Of a DNA stretch of 30,044 bases, positions 7,950 to 15,849 are shown piece after piece. Every line of letters begins with the position of its first letter. Positions within the stretch are counted from its first letter, which is position 1. Below the pieces are notes generated by a model that worked only from the letters and a program-made list of their open reading frames with translations, did not search any database and was not told the origin of the DNA. This stretch comes from DASUGM01 sp036274055 (lineage in GTDB: Bacteria; Acidobacteriota; Vicinamibacteria; Vicinamibacterales; SCN-69-37): NCBI GenBank assembly GCA_036274055.1, contig DASUGM010000258.1, positions 1 through 30,044 on the forward strand, given 5' to 3'. Position numbers and translations under genes: made by a program.

Positions 7950-8611
7950 TCTTCTTGTCCGCGGCCGGGTCCGGTCAACTCGTGTTCGCGCTGGCGCAGG
8001 CGATCGACTTCCTCTCTCGACAGCGTGTAGGCGCGGCGCTGATACGTAACCAGATCCCGCGCGGCAAAGGACTTGCGCATCAACCCGCGCAGCGGATGGC
8101 GTGACTCGGCGAGCAGCACGTGCCCAATCTCGTGCGCGAGCACGCGCCCGAGCGCGCGGCCGATGTCGGCCGGACCGGCTTGCGTCTGACCGGCCAGCGT
8201 GAACAGGCCGATTGCCGGAGATGAACCGATCAGCTCTTCTGTGGCGTCGTAGTCGAGAACGATTGCGGCGCAGTCGATCGTGCCGGACACCAGTTGTGTG
8301 CTGCCGAGCACAATCGTTCGCGGTGCCTTCCCGGCTGGCGTCGGCTGATATTCGACGCGGACGTCGAACGACGCGTGAACGGGCGAGCATCGGCTCTCTT
8401 CCCCGGTCGTCGACCACTGAATCCGCACACCATAGGGTTGCCAGAGCGCCGCTGCCTCGCTCCGCAGCGACTGCTCCGCGAGCGGAGAGAGATCGTGCCC
8501 CGCAACCTTCAGATCGACATCGACGCAGATGTCAGCGGCGGCCTCGCCCGCGGCCACCAGGACGCACAGAACGGCCCCTGCCGCCCGCCACAACAGACTC
8601 GATACAGCCAC
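7916..8611 (-). CDS. Secreted zincin-like metalloprotease candidate (HEIGH motif)
   Basis: This 231-residue protein has a clear signal peptide (about residues 1-26, cleaving near EAAA-DICVD). Its zinc site is LAHEIGHVLLAESRHPLRGLM: H160, E161 and H164, with a further His at 172 and a downstream Met (M178) that could form a Met-turn. The spacing HExxHx7H differs from the classical metzincin HExxHxxGxxH. The same pattern is familiar from small uncharacterised acidobacterial zincins, so function is inferred at the fold level only. The last ten codons lie inside the 48-bp palindrome, so the native C-terminus may have been altered. The gene is divergent from the glucose dehydrogenase gene, with 80 bp between starts. 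Confidence 0.75.
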   Translation of the reverse strand: MAVSSLLWRAAGAVLCVLVAAGEAAADICVDVDLKVAGHDLSPLAEQSLRSEAAALWQPYGVRIQWSTTGEESRCSPVHASFDVRVEYQPTPAGKAPRTIVLGSTQLVSGTIDCAAIVLDYDATEELIGSSPAIGLFTLAGQTQAGPADIGRALGRVLAHEIGHVLLAESRHPLRGLMRKSFAARDLVTYQRRAYTLSREEVDRLRQREHELTGPGRGQEEGQTRVRPLGV

Positions 8612-8641
8612 GGGTGAGTCCCTCTCCTCGTGATCGACTTA

Positions 8642-8676
8642 ATTCCCGCCGGTCTCGAGTTATTCCCGGGACTCGA
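8642..8676. promoter_or_regulatory. Repeats in the zincin/gdhB divergent region
   Basis: ATTCCCG occurs twice, at 8642 and 8662 (20 bp apart). The second copy lies within a dyad, TCGAGT (8655-8660) and ACTCGA (8671-8676). This could be an operator for the divergent pair; the arms are short and chance is possible. Confidence 0.25.
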
Positions 8677-8691
8677 ACGAACTAAGCTCTT

Positions 8692-10047
8692 GTGGTCATG
8701 AGAGTCATCGCATTCTGGTTCTGCCTCGTCGGGCTCGTGCCCATCCAGACGTCGTTGCGTGAACTTGGAGTTCAGACCGAGACCCCTGAGAAGTTTTCCA
8801 TGCGCGTCATCACCAGTGGCCTGTGGGATCCCTGGGAAATATTGATCGGGCCCGATGGACGACTGTGGGTGACCGTTCGATCCGCGCACACCATCCTCAG
8901 GATCGACCCGGCCACCGGCACGACGACGACGCTCGCGACGGTCACCGATGCGCATCACTCCGACACTCAGGACGGCCTGCTGGGCCTGGCGCTCCACCCG
9001 GGGTTCATGAGAAGCCGCGGCCTCGACTTCGCGTACGTGTCGTTCATCTACGACATCGATCCGGGGCCGGCGGTCTCCCGCCGGATGAAACTGCGCCGCT
9101 ACACGTTCGATGCGGCCACCGGCACGCTCGGGAAAGGCGTCGACCTGCTGTCAGATCTGCCATCCAGCAGCGATCATTCCGGTGGACGGCTCGCGATCAG
9201 TCCGGATCTGAAACTGATTCTGACGCTGGGTGATCTGGCGGCAAACCAGCTGGGACATCAGTGCGATCTGAACCACGCTCAGGATCTGCCGACGGCTGAC
9301 CAAGTCGCGGCAAAGAACTGGACGGCCTATCAGGGCAAGATCCTGCGGATCAATCTCGATGGGTCGATTCCAGCCGACAACCCTGTCCTAGCCGGGACGC
9401 GAAGCCACGTATTTTCGTACGGCCATCGGAATCCGCAAGGGCTGGCATTCGGACCGCGCGGCGATCTCTACGCGTCTGAGCATGGCCCGAGCACCGACGA
9501 CGAACTGAATCTGATCAAGAGCGGCAAGAACTACGGCTGGCCGCACATCGCCGGCGATCGGGACGACCGAAGCTACGTGTACGCCAATTGGTCCGCCTCT
9601 TCGCCGGCGCCGTGCGCTTCGCTGAACCCCAATTCGGCGTCAACGCCCTCGTCCGTTCCGCAGCAGAAGGAAACCGATTGGAGCCATCCGGACTTCGTGG
9701 CGCCCTTGCGAACGTTTTTTACCGTCGGGCCCGAATACCCGTTCAGCCAGGGCAATGCCGTGATTGCCCCTTCCGGTATTGACGTCTACAGCTCGACAGC
9801 GATTCCCGGTTGGGCGGACTCGGTGCTGATGACGAGCCTGCTGCGAAGCACGATCTTGCGGGTCAAGCTCGACCAGACTGGTCAGGCGGCGGTTGGCCCT
9901 TCGCTGGCGTACTTTCAGACCCAGAACCGCTACCGCGATGTAGCGATCAGCCCCGACGGCCGCACGATTTACGTCTCGGTCGACAACTATCCGCCGAAGG
10001 ACAATCCCGGCTCGATTCTCGCGTTTTCCTATCAAGGGGCGAAATAG
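8692..10047 (+). CDS. gdhB: Soluble PQQ-dependent glucose dehydrogenase (GdhB type)
   Basis: This secreted quinoprotein of 451 residues should oxidise glucose or other aldoses to lactones in the periplasm, using PQQ and calcium. The resemblance to Acinetobacter soluble glucose dehydrogenase runs along the whole chain: SGLWDPWEILIGPDG, QDGLLGLALHP, LPSSSDHSGGRLAISPD (H162, matching catalytic His144 of the mature Acinetobacter enzyme), GHRNPQGLAFGPRG, LYASEHGPSTDDELNLI, YGWPHIAG, and NRYRDVAISPDG near the end. A hydrophobic leader (MRVIAFWFCLVGLVPI) follows the start. GTG at 8692 and ATG at 8698 are both possible, and neither has a clear Shine-Dalgarno sequence. No pqq biosynthesis genes are in the window. 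The 3' end overlaps the convergent peptidase gene by 16 bp. Natural substrate and electron acceptor are unknown. Confidence 0.88.
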   Translation: MVMRVIAFWFCLVGLVPIQTSLRELGVQTETPEKFSMRVITSGLWDPWEILIGPDGRLWVTVRSAHTILRIDPATGTTTTLATVTDAHHSDTQDGLLGLALHPGFMRSRGLDFAYVSFIYDIDPGPAVSRRMKLRRYTFDAATGTLGKGVDLLSDLPSSSDHSGGRLAISPDLKLILTLGDLAANQLGHQCDLNHAQDLPTADQVAAKNWTAYQGKILRINLDGSIPADNPVLAGTRSHVFSYGHRNPQGLAFGPRGDLYASEHGPSTDDELNLIKSGKNYGWPHIAGDRDDRSYVYANWSASSPAPCASLNPNSASTPSSVPQQKETDWSHPDFVAPLRTFFTVGPEYPFSQGNAVIAPSGIDVYSSTAIPGWADSVLMTSLLRSTILRVKLDQTGQAAVGPSLAYFQTQNRYRDVAISPDGRTIYVSVDNYPPKDNPGSILAFSYQGAK

Positions 10048-11891
10048 TGCGCGCGCACCCAGCCCTCGAAACGATCGCACATCGCCGTTTCGCCGGCGCT
10101 GGAGTCCGCGAGCAGCTCGCTGCCGTGCACGATGCGGATGTGTGCGTCGAGGGACTCGGGCACCTGGTCGGGATAGGTCCGCGCGGCAGCGTCGCGCATT
10201 GACGCCTCGGCGCGCGCGACGGCTTCGTCCGCCGACGCGTTGCATTCCTCCGCCAGGTGCCGCGCGGAGAAGCCGTCGCCGGTCAGGCTGCGCAGCATGC
10301 GGTCGTGATCGACGCTGTTGCCCGGTTCCCAGTAGTGCTCGGTGAGCGCCGGGCCGATGGCGGGGTTGTCGGCGAGAAAGCCGAACTCGCGCAGAAAGTG
10401 CGCCCGCGTCTGTGAGACCGCCATGTAGGCGAGCAGATACCCTTGATACGACGCCGCCGATTCCTGGTTGAGCAGGTGCGGAATCGCCAGCAGCGGCCGC
10501 GGACTTTCGATCCCGAGCACCTGCATTTCGGTCTCGCGGGCGAGCGCCAGCACGCGCTCGGCCGTCAAGTCGCCGTCGGCCATCTGGTAGAGCGCCGATT
10601 CGAAGTACGGAACGACGGCGATCGAGCGCGCGTCGAACGCGCGCATCGGTTGACCGCTGGCGATGCGCTCGAGGATCAGCGCACGCGGAATGGCGGCGCC
10701 TTCCGGCGTCGCCGCGTAGCGCATCATCCAGTCGGCGTCGGTCACGAGTTGATCGCAGAACATCGACTGGGTTTCGGCGTAAGCCATCGATGTCGGCGGG
10801 TACTCCTGGGAGAAGCAGGGCGAGTTCTGGGTCACGTTGGCGAAATGGGCGGCGTGGCCGCCTTCGTGAAACAGCGTGTTGATGGCGCGGATGCCGCTGC
10901 CGACCTGATCTGGCTTGGCCTCGGACGTGAAGTTGATGGCGGCAGGCACCCAGCGGCCGTCCTCAGTGATCCAGCTCGGAATCGGGCCGTGACAGAAGCC
11001 GTTCTGGTGTTTGCCCGGCCGCTCGAGCAGATCGAGCTGCATGGTCGCGCCGCGGAACTGAATGCCGAGCCGTCGAAAGCTGTCGATCCAGCGCCGGAGC
11101 GCGAGGCCGAAGGGCATGTAGGCGTCGAGCCGGCGGACGACATCGCCGGAGGCGTGGAAGCGCAGGTTCCAGGGCGCGGTCGCGTCGCTGCCGTGGCGCG
11201 CGCGCAGGTCGGCGAGCGCGCGCCGGTTGGCGGCGTCGGTGTGGCGGACGAAGTCGTCGAGCAGCCGCATCAGCGCGGCGGTCGTCATCCGCTCGTTCTT
11301 CTGCAGCTTCATCTCGAAGTAGTTCTCGAACCCGAGTGCGCGGGCGAAGCGATTGCGCATCGCGACGAGCTCGAGGAAACCGTGATCGAGCACCCAGCGT
11401 TCGATCGCGCGAAACGCGTCGAAGGAACTCCGGCGGCGTTCTTCGATTCGGTTGGTAGAGATGTTGGTGGCGAGCATCGGCAGCGACGCAACCTCCCACT
11501 CGCCCTGGTCGTTGAGGTGGCGCGGCTCGTGGGCCCGCTTCTGTTCGAACAGCGTCGCCTCGGCGTCGACGATGTCGCGCATCAGCGAGCGGCCGTCGTT
11601 GCTGTCGATGATGTTGGCCTCGAAGAGCGCCAACCAGCCGCTCAGCCCGTGCAGCAGCGCATCGCGTTCGGGACCCGGCGGCGCGGCGCGGACCACGGCG
11701 AGCTCCTCGCGCGTCCGGGTCAGCTTGGCCGGATCGCCGATGAACTCCTTGTAGGCGCTTTCTGCGCGAACGAAGCCCTCCTGGTCGTCGCTGGTGGCCA
11801 TGTACGTGGCCCAGAAGAGATCTTCCTTGGTCTTGTGGACCGCCAGGTAGGCGTGGTTCAGGAAGTCGAAGTATTCGCGAGCGGACTGCAT
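10032..11891 (-). CDS. M3-family-like zinc metallopeptidase (oligoendopeptidase F/thimet type)
   Basis: This 619-residue protein is most likely a cytoplasmic oligopeptidase. I start it at the ATG at 11891 (MQSAREYFDFLNHAYLAVHK), because the 27 residues upstream in frame overlap the divergent gene. It is largely helical, and the catalytic site is TLFHEGGHAAHFANV, with H342, E343 and H346. E373 in SMAYAETQSMF, 27 residues after H346, is the probable third zinc ligand. This matches the M3 clan layout of HExxH plus a Glu about 25 residues later. A further feature is the long C-terminal helical part with LLAYMAVSQTRAHFLREFG. No signal peptide is seen. The gene is divergent from the outer-membrane protein gene (63-bp gap) and overlaps gdhB tail-to-tail. 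Substrate preference cannot be read from the sequence. Confidence 0.85.
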   Translation of the reverse strand: MQSAREYFDFLNHAYLAVHKTKEDLFWATYMATSDDQEGFVRAESAYKEFIGDPAKLTRTREELAVVRAAPPGPERDALLHGLSGWLALFEANIIDSNDGRSLMRDIVDAEATLFEQKRAHEPRHLNDQGEWEVASLPMLATNISTNRIEERRRSSFDAFRAIERWVLDHGFLELVAMRNRFARALGFENYFEMKLQKNERMTTAALMRLLDDFVRHTDAANRRALADLRARHGSDATAPWNLRFHASGDVVRRLDAYMPFGLALRRWIDSFRRLGIQFRGATMQLDLLERPGKHQNGFCHGPIPSWITEDGRWVPAAINFTSEAKPDQVGSGIRAINTLFHEGGHAAHFANVTQNSPCFSQEYPPTSMAYAETQSMFCDQLVTDADWMMRYAATPEGAAIPRALILERIASGQPMRAFDARSIAVVPYFESALYQMADGDLTAERVLALARETEMQVLGIESPRPLLAIPHLLNQESAASYQGYLLAYMAVSQTRAHFLREFGFLADNPAIGPALTEHYWEPGNSVDHDRMLRSLTGDGFSARHLAEECNASADEAVARAEASMRDAAARTYPDQVPESLDAHIRIVHGSELLADSSAGETAMCDRFEGWVRAHYFAP

Positions 11892-11954
11892 AGGGGCGAT
11901 CGTATCAACGCCGCGGCCTGAGCCGCCGCGCGTGGTCTCGACGCATCCCCGGGT

Positions 11955-12593
11955 ATGAGCACACGAAACCACGCCACCCTGGTTCTGATCGGTCTTCTCC
12001 TTGCTCTACCCACCGCGGCCGCGGCGCAATCCTCGCCCGCGCCGCCGCGCGTGTCGTTCGGTGCGGGCATCGGCGTTGCAGTGCCCGCTTACGAAGACAT
12101 GAACGCCACGCCCCCGGCCTGGGAGGCCGATGTGCGCCTGGCGCTCACGAAGCACCTGCTCTTCGAAGGCGTCATCGGCGAATGGCGCCACTCAGAGACT
12201 CATGTCTCTCACAACCTGCCGGCGAGTGGCGGCGTGATTGGTCGCCTCGAGGAGACGACGACGCGCCGGGAGCGCACGATGCAGGCGAATCTGCTGGCCA
12301 CCGGCACGCAGGGGCGCGTTCGTTTCAGCGGCGGCGGTGGAATTGGGTTCCTTCAGTACCACCGGCAGTTCCGGCAGGAACTGACGGAATGCTCGCCGCA
12401 GGTCAGCTGTGGTGCCCACGAATCGCCCTTCTCCAGCAGCAGCACGACCGTGCAGGGCGTCGGCGGCATCGACGTGCGCCTCGTCGGCGGACTCGCCGCC
12501 TACGGACAGGTTCGACTCACCATCCCGGTGCCCGATCCGAGCGGCGGTGGCGTCCGGTTCATGACCGGCGTGCGTTGGGGCTTCGGGAAGTAG
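11955..12593 (+). CDS. Outer-membrane beta-barrel-like protein, hypothetical
   Basis: This 212-residue protein has a typical signal peptide (residues 1-24, cleaving TAAAA-Q). The mature part is rich in short alternating strands and Gly (RVSFGAGIGVAVPAYED, GRVRFSGGGGIGFLQYHRQF, GGIDVRLVGGLAAYGQVRLT). It ends in GVRFMTGVRWGFGK, where alternating hydrophobic residues and a near-terminal Phe resemble the closing strand of a small beta-barrel. An outer-membrane location is therefore likely, but no specific function is recognisable. Two Cys residues (ECSPQVSC) could form a disulfide in a loop. The ATG at 11955 has no obvious Shine-Dalgarno sequence. The 3' end overlaps the convergent YdeI-type gene by 35 bp. 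Confidence 0.72.
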   Translation: MSTRNHATLVLIGLLLALPTAAAAQSSPAPPRVSFGAGIGVAVPAYEDMNATPPAWEADVRLALTKHLLFEGVIGEWRHSETHVSHNLPASGGVIGRLEETTTRRERTMQANLLATGTQGRVRFSGGGGIGFLQYHRQFRQELTECSPQVSCGAHESPFSSSSTTVQGVGGIDVRLVGGLAAYGQVRLTIPVPDPSGGGVRFMTGVRWGFGK

Positions 12594-13197
12594 GACGCCG
12601 CTCCGGCACGATCGTCTCGCCGCGTGCGAGCATCGCGACCAGGTCGGCGATCTTCTTCGCCCGTCCGGCCGGCGTCTTCATGTTGTTGGTGCGGAACGCC
12701 AGCGCGAACAGGTTCATCTTGCCGAGCGTGCGGTATTTCGCGAGCGCGCGTGGATTTGCGGCGATGGCGGCGCGAAGATCATCAGGAATCGATGCCTCGC
12801 TGGTGCCGCGAATCGGTGCGTAGGCCGCCGCCCAGCGGCCGTCGGCCTTCGCGGCATCCACTTCTTTCTGTCCGCGGGGCGTCATCAGCCCCGCGGCGGT
12901 CAGCCGCGCGACGTGGTCGCGATTGATCTGGCTCCACATGCTGCGCGGCCGTCGCGGCGTATAGCGCTGCAGGAACGACGTCGCGTCGAGCGACTTGCGG
13001 ATCGCATCGATCCAGCCCCAGCACAGCGCGACGTCGAGCGCCTCGGCCGTCGTCACTGACGGCAGGCCCGACCCCTTCTTGTGCACCTTCAGCCAGATTT
13101 CCGTCTCGCGCGCGTGATTCGCTTTCATCCACGCCGCGAATGCGGCCTGGTCGCGAAAACTCCTGATCTTCTTCGGGTTGGGAACGACAGGCGCCAT
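12559..13197 (-). CDS. YdeI/OmpD-associated family protein
   Basis: This 212-residue soluble protein matches the YdeI family (bacteriocin-protection/OmdA-like proteins). Signatures seen are FRDQAAFAAWMKANHARETE near the N-terminus, IWLKVHKKGSGLPSVTTAEA, the family hallmark ALDVALCWGWIDAIRKSLD, and YTPRRPRSMWSQINRDHVARL. The C-terminal half contains IPDDLRAAIAANPRALAKY, typical of the second domain. The biochemical role of the family is not established; in some enterobacteria it has been linked to antimicrobial-peptide and OmpD-related phenotypes. It lies seven bases after the methyltransferase stop on the same strand, so the two probably form an operon. The last dozen codons overlap the opposite-strand barrel gene. 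Confidence 0.87.
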   Translation of the reverse strand: MAPVVPNPKKIRSFRDQAAFAAWMKANHARETEIWLKVHKKGSGLPSVTTAEALDVALCWGWIDAIRKSLDATSFLQRYTPRRPRSMWSQINRDHVARLTAAGLMTPRGQKEVDAAKADGRWAAAYAPIRGTSEASIPDDLRAAIAANPRALAKYRTLGKMNLFALAFRTNNMKTPAGRAKKIADLVAMLARGETIVPERRPTSRSPNARRS

Positions 13198-13204
13198 GAT
13201 GTTG

Positions 13205-14020
13205 CTACGGTTTTATCGCCGTTGCGTAGACGACGTTGGTCTCGATCTCCTCGATGCCGCGGTCGCGAACACCGGCGTCATTGATGGCCCGCAGCTTCGC
13301 CCGTTCCTGGGCCGACAGCTGCTCCACGGTCCCGCGATAGCCGGTGCCCATCACGACGCACCACCAATCGTCGGCGGTAGCGATCGGATGACGTCCAGCT
13401 TCGGCCTCCGCGGACGCGTCGATGCCCGCCGTCGCGAGCATCGCGATGACCGCTTCGGGCTCGGTGATGCGATCCCATGGATTGAAGCCCTTGTAGAGCT
13501 CCGGCCTGAGCTCTCGGACCGCGTCCCAGAACAGCGTGTTGCCCGGTTCGAAGAGTCGCGGACCCCACGTCGTGATCGCGAGACGCCCGCCGGGTGTGAC
13601 GAGCCGCCACAAGGCCCGCGCCGCCGCCGTCATGTCGGGTACCTGAAAAATGCCGAAGACGCAGATGACGGCGTCGAATTGCGCGCCCGGCAACTGCAGA
13701 TCGAGCATGTCGCCGGTGCGGAACTCGAGGTTGGCAAGATGCTCCGCCGCGGCTTTGGCGCGCGCCAGCTCGAGCAAGTGCTCGGCGAGATCGACGCCGA
13801 CCACCGATCCGCCGGCGCCGACCTGCCTGGCCGCCGGCAGCGCCGAGGCGCCGCTGCCGCAACAGACGTCGAGCACGCGCGCGCCCTTCGGCAGGTCCAG
13901 CCGCGCCACCGTCCGGCTGCCGTAACGCTGCCAGAAAGTATTGGCCGCGGCGTCGTAGCTGTCGGCGGCCGCGTTGTAGGCGGCAGCGGCCCGGGTCTTC
14001 ATGTCGGCGGGCGTCGTCAT
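13205..14020 (-). CDS. Class I SAM-dependent methyltransferase (UbiE/COQ5-like)
   Basis: This 271-residue cytoplasmic methyltransferase has SAM-binding motif I, VLDVCCGSGASA (about residues 49-60), then the acidic post-I strand SVVGVDLAEHLLELARAKA, motif II region FDAVICVFGIFQVPDM, and motif III LVTPGGRLAITTWGP. The N-terminal YNAAADSYDAAANTFW segment is typical of small-molecule methyltransferases related to UbiE. The substrate is unknown. It is divergent from the stand-alone A-T gene across only 56 bp that contain a strong 9-bp dyad, so it might belong to the NRPS locus as a tailoring enzyme, but it could equally be unrelated. The ATG at 14020 is the only sensible start. Confidence 0.85.
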   Translation of the reverse strand: MTTPADMKTRAAAAYNAAADSYDAAANTFWQRYGSRTVARLDLPKGARVLDVCCGSGASALPAARQVGAGGSVVGVDLAEHLLELARAKAAAEHLANLEFRTGDMLDLQLPGAQFDAVICVFGIFQVPDMTAAARALWRLVTPGGRLAITTWGPRLFEPGNTLFWDAVRELRPELYKGFNPWDRITEPEAVIAMLATAGIDASAEAEAGRHPIATADDWWCVVMGTGYRGTVEQLSAQERAKLRAINDAGVRDRGIEEIETNVVYATAIKP

Positions 14021-14029
14021 GGCGTGTGA

Positions 14030-14054
14030 CCGCTCGGATTCTACGTCCGAGCGG
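14030..14054. promoter_or_regulatory. 9-bp perfect inverted repeat, candidate operator between methyltransferase and A-T gene
   Basis: CCGCTCGGA (14030-14038) and TCCGAGCGG (14046-14054) are exact reverse complements with a 7-bp spacer. The dyad lies in the divergent control region and covers the expected -35 position of a promoter with GATAAT at 14063-14068. It is suited to a dimeric repressor; a hairpin in a leader is less likely because the A-T transcript would start after it. Confidence 0.5.
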
Positions 14055-14062
14055 GAACAGAC

Positions 14063-14068
14063 GATAAT
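14063..14068 (+). promoter_or_regulatory. Possible -10 box for the stand-alone A-T gene
   Basis: GATAAT, five of six matches to TATAAT, ends eight bases before the GTG at 14077, predicting a nearly leaderless mRNA. No clear -35. Low to moderate support. Confidence 0.3.
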
Positions 14069-14076
14069 GGCGCGCC

Positions 14077-15849
14077 GTGTCGATCCCCAGACTGTTCGAG
14101 CAGCAGGCGCGCGCGCACGGCGAGCGTGTCGCCATCCACTGCGACCGCGGCTCGACCACCTACGCCGATCTCAATCGGACGGCGAACGCGCTGGCCCGGC
14201 GGATTCTTGGGCGCCAGGGCGCCGGTGCCGAACCGACAGCGCTGCTCTTCGCGCACGGTGCGGAGATCGTTGCCGCGATGCTCGCGGTGTTGAAGGCAGG
14301 CAAGTTCTACGTCGTCCTCGATGCGAGCTACCCGCGCGAGCGCCTGCGACAATTGCTTTCGGACTCGGGCGCGACCCTGATCGTGAGCGGCGCCGATCAT
14401 CTCGATCTCGCCGTTGAACTCGCGGGCGATGCCGCCGGCGTCCTTGATTGCACCCACCGCGGCGACGAGCGAGACGACGACATTCGCGAAATCGATCCGC
14501 TGCCTGACGACCTGGCGATGATCATCTACACCTCGGGCTCGACTGGCAGGCCGAAGGGGGTGATGCACACGCACGCGACCGTGCTGGCCGACATCAGGAA
14601 CGTCAGCCGCGAGCTGAGCATCACCGAGCACGACCGCTGGCTGTGGCAGACGTCGGTGGCGTTCGGCGGCTCGGCCCGGACCCTGTTCGGCGCGCTGCTG
14701 AACGGATCGGCGATCTACCCGTTCGACAGCAAGAAGAAGGGATTCGCGCCGCTGCCGGACTGGCTGCAGCGCCACGAAATCACGATCTTCCGGACGGTGC
14801 CGACGGCGTTTCGCAACTTCATGGCGACCTTGCCCGGCGGGCTGACGTTTGCCGCGGTCCGCATCGTGTCGATGGGCGGCGAGCCGCTGTTCCGGCCCGA
14901 CGTCGAGGCGTTCAACCGGCACTTCCCGCCGCACTGCGTGCTGGTCCATCCCTTCGGACCGACAGAGACGATGCTCGTGTGCTGGACGGTGCTGCGCCAT
15001 GGGCAACAGATTCCCGGCGCCAAGGTTCCAATCGGCTTCACGCTCGACGGCAAGCGCGTGCTGCTGCTCGACGAGTCGAGGCGACCGGTGGAGGATGGCG
15101 AGATCGGCGAGATCGCGGTGGTAAGCCGCGATCTTTCTCCGGGCTACTGGCGCGATGTGGAGCAGACCCGTGCCGTGTTCCTCGACGATGAACACGGCCG
15201 CGGCGAGCGCATCTACCTGACCGGCGATCTCGGCATGCGATCGAGCGACGGCACTCTGACGCATCTTGGCCGCCGCGATCACCAGGTCAAGATCCGCGGC
15301 TTCCGGATCGAAGTGGCGGAAATCGAGACGGCGCTGCGCGAGATCGATGGCATCGAGGACGTGGTCGTCGTCGGTCGGGCCAGTCCTTCCGGCGACATGC
15401 GGCTGGTCGCGTACTTCGTTCCGGCGACCAGTCCGGCGATTGCGGTGACGCAGCTGCGCGAGGCGCTGGCGCGACGTCTGCCGGACTACATGATTCCTTC
15501 CATCTTCACGGCCCTGGATGCGTTGCCGCAGACAGCGACGGGCAAGACCGATCGGCTGCGGTTGCCTCCCGCCGACCGGGCCAGACCCGAGATGTCGGTG
15601 CCGTTCACGCCCTGGACCTCGGACATCGAGGCAGCGCTGACGCGGATCTGGGCGGACGTGCTCGGGCTCGATCGACTTGGCATTCACGACAACCTGTTCG
15701 AACTGGGCGGCGATTCCCTGATGGCCACGCGCATCGTCGCGCGCGTCAAGACGGCGTTTCAGGTCGACCTGCCGTTGCGGGCGCTATTCGACAGTCCGAC
15801 CGTGGCGCAGACTGCGAACCTCATCAGCCGGATGGAAAGCGCGCGTTGA
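14077..15849 (+). CDS. Stand-alone NRPS adenylation-carrier didomain protein (A-T 1), atypical substrate
   Basis: This 590-residue protein has an AMP-forming adenylation domain (about 1-505) with A3 IIYTSGSTGRPKG (149-161), A5 FGPTET, A7 YLTGDLG, A8 IRGFRIEVAEIETAL and the A10 Lys in TGKTDRLR. A peptidyl carrier domain follows, with LGGDSLMATR, where S547 would carry phosphopantetheine. By hand alignment to GrsA, the pocket residue for Asp235 is Gly (G197 in VAFGGSART), and the pocket reads about GGRRSGPLV plus Lys. Without the Asp that holds the alpha-amino group, an ordinary amino acid is unlikely, and two Arg in the pocket suggest an acidic or otherwise carboxylated substrate (inference). 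The GTG start follows the dyad. The stop overlaps the transporter start (TTGA), so the two are translationally coupled. Confidence 0.88.
   Translation: MSIPRLFEQQARAHGERVAIHCDRGSTTYADLNRTANALARRILGRQGAGAEPTALLFAHGAEIVAAMLAVLKAGKFYVVLDASYPRERLRQLLSDSGATLIVSGADHLDLAVELAGDAAGVLDCTHRGDERDDDIREIDPLPDDLAMIIYTSGSTGRPKGVMHTHATVLADIRNVSRELSITEHDRWLWQTSVAFGGSARTLFGALLNGSAIYPFDSKKKGFAPLPDWLQRHEITIFRTVPTAFRNFMATLPGGLTFAAVRIVSMGGEPLFRPDVEAFNRHFPPHCVLVHPFGPTETMLVCWTVLRHGQQIPGAKVPIGFTLDGKRVLLLDESRRPVEDGEIGEIAVVSRDLSPGYWRDVEQTRAVFLDDEHGRGERIYLTGDLGMRSSDGTLTHLGRRDHQVKIRGFRIEVAEIETALREIDGIEDVVVVGRASPSGDMRLVAYFVPATSPAIAVTQLREALARRLPDYMIPSIFTALDALPQTATGKTDRLRLPPADRARPEMSVPFTPWTSDIEAALTRIWADVLGLDRLGIHDNLFELGGDSLMATRIVARVKTAFQVDLPLRALFDSPTVAQTANLISRMESAR

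Noticed and set aside
14077..15849. A-T 1 as an EntE/DhbE-like aryl-acid starter enzyme
   Set aside because: Aryl-acid enzymes of that type usually have no fused carrier domain, typically carry Asn at the Asp235 position, and come with isochorismate genes. Here the residue is Gly, the carrier is fused and no such genes are present.
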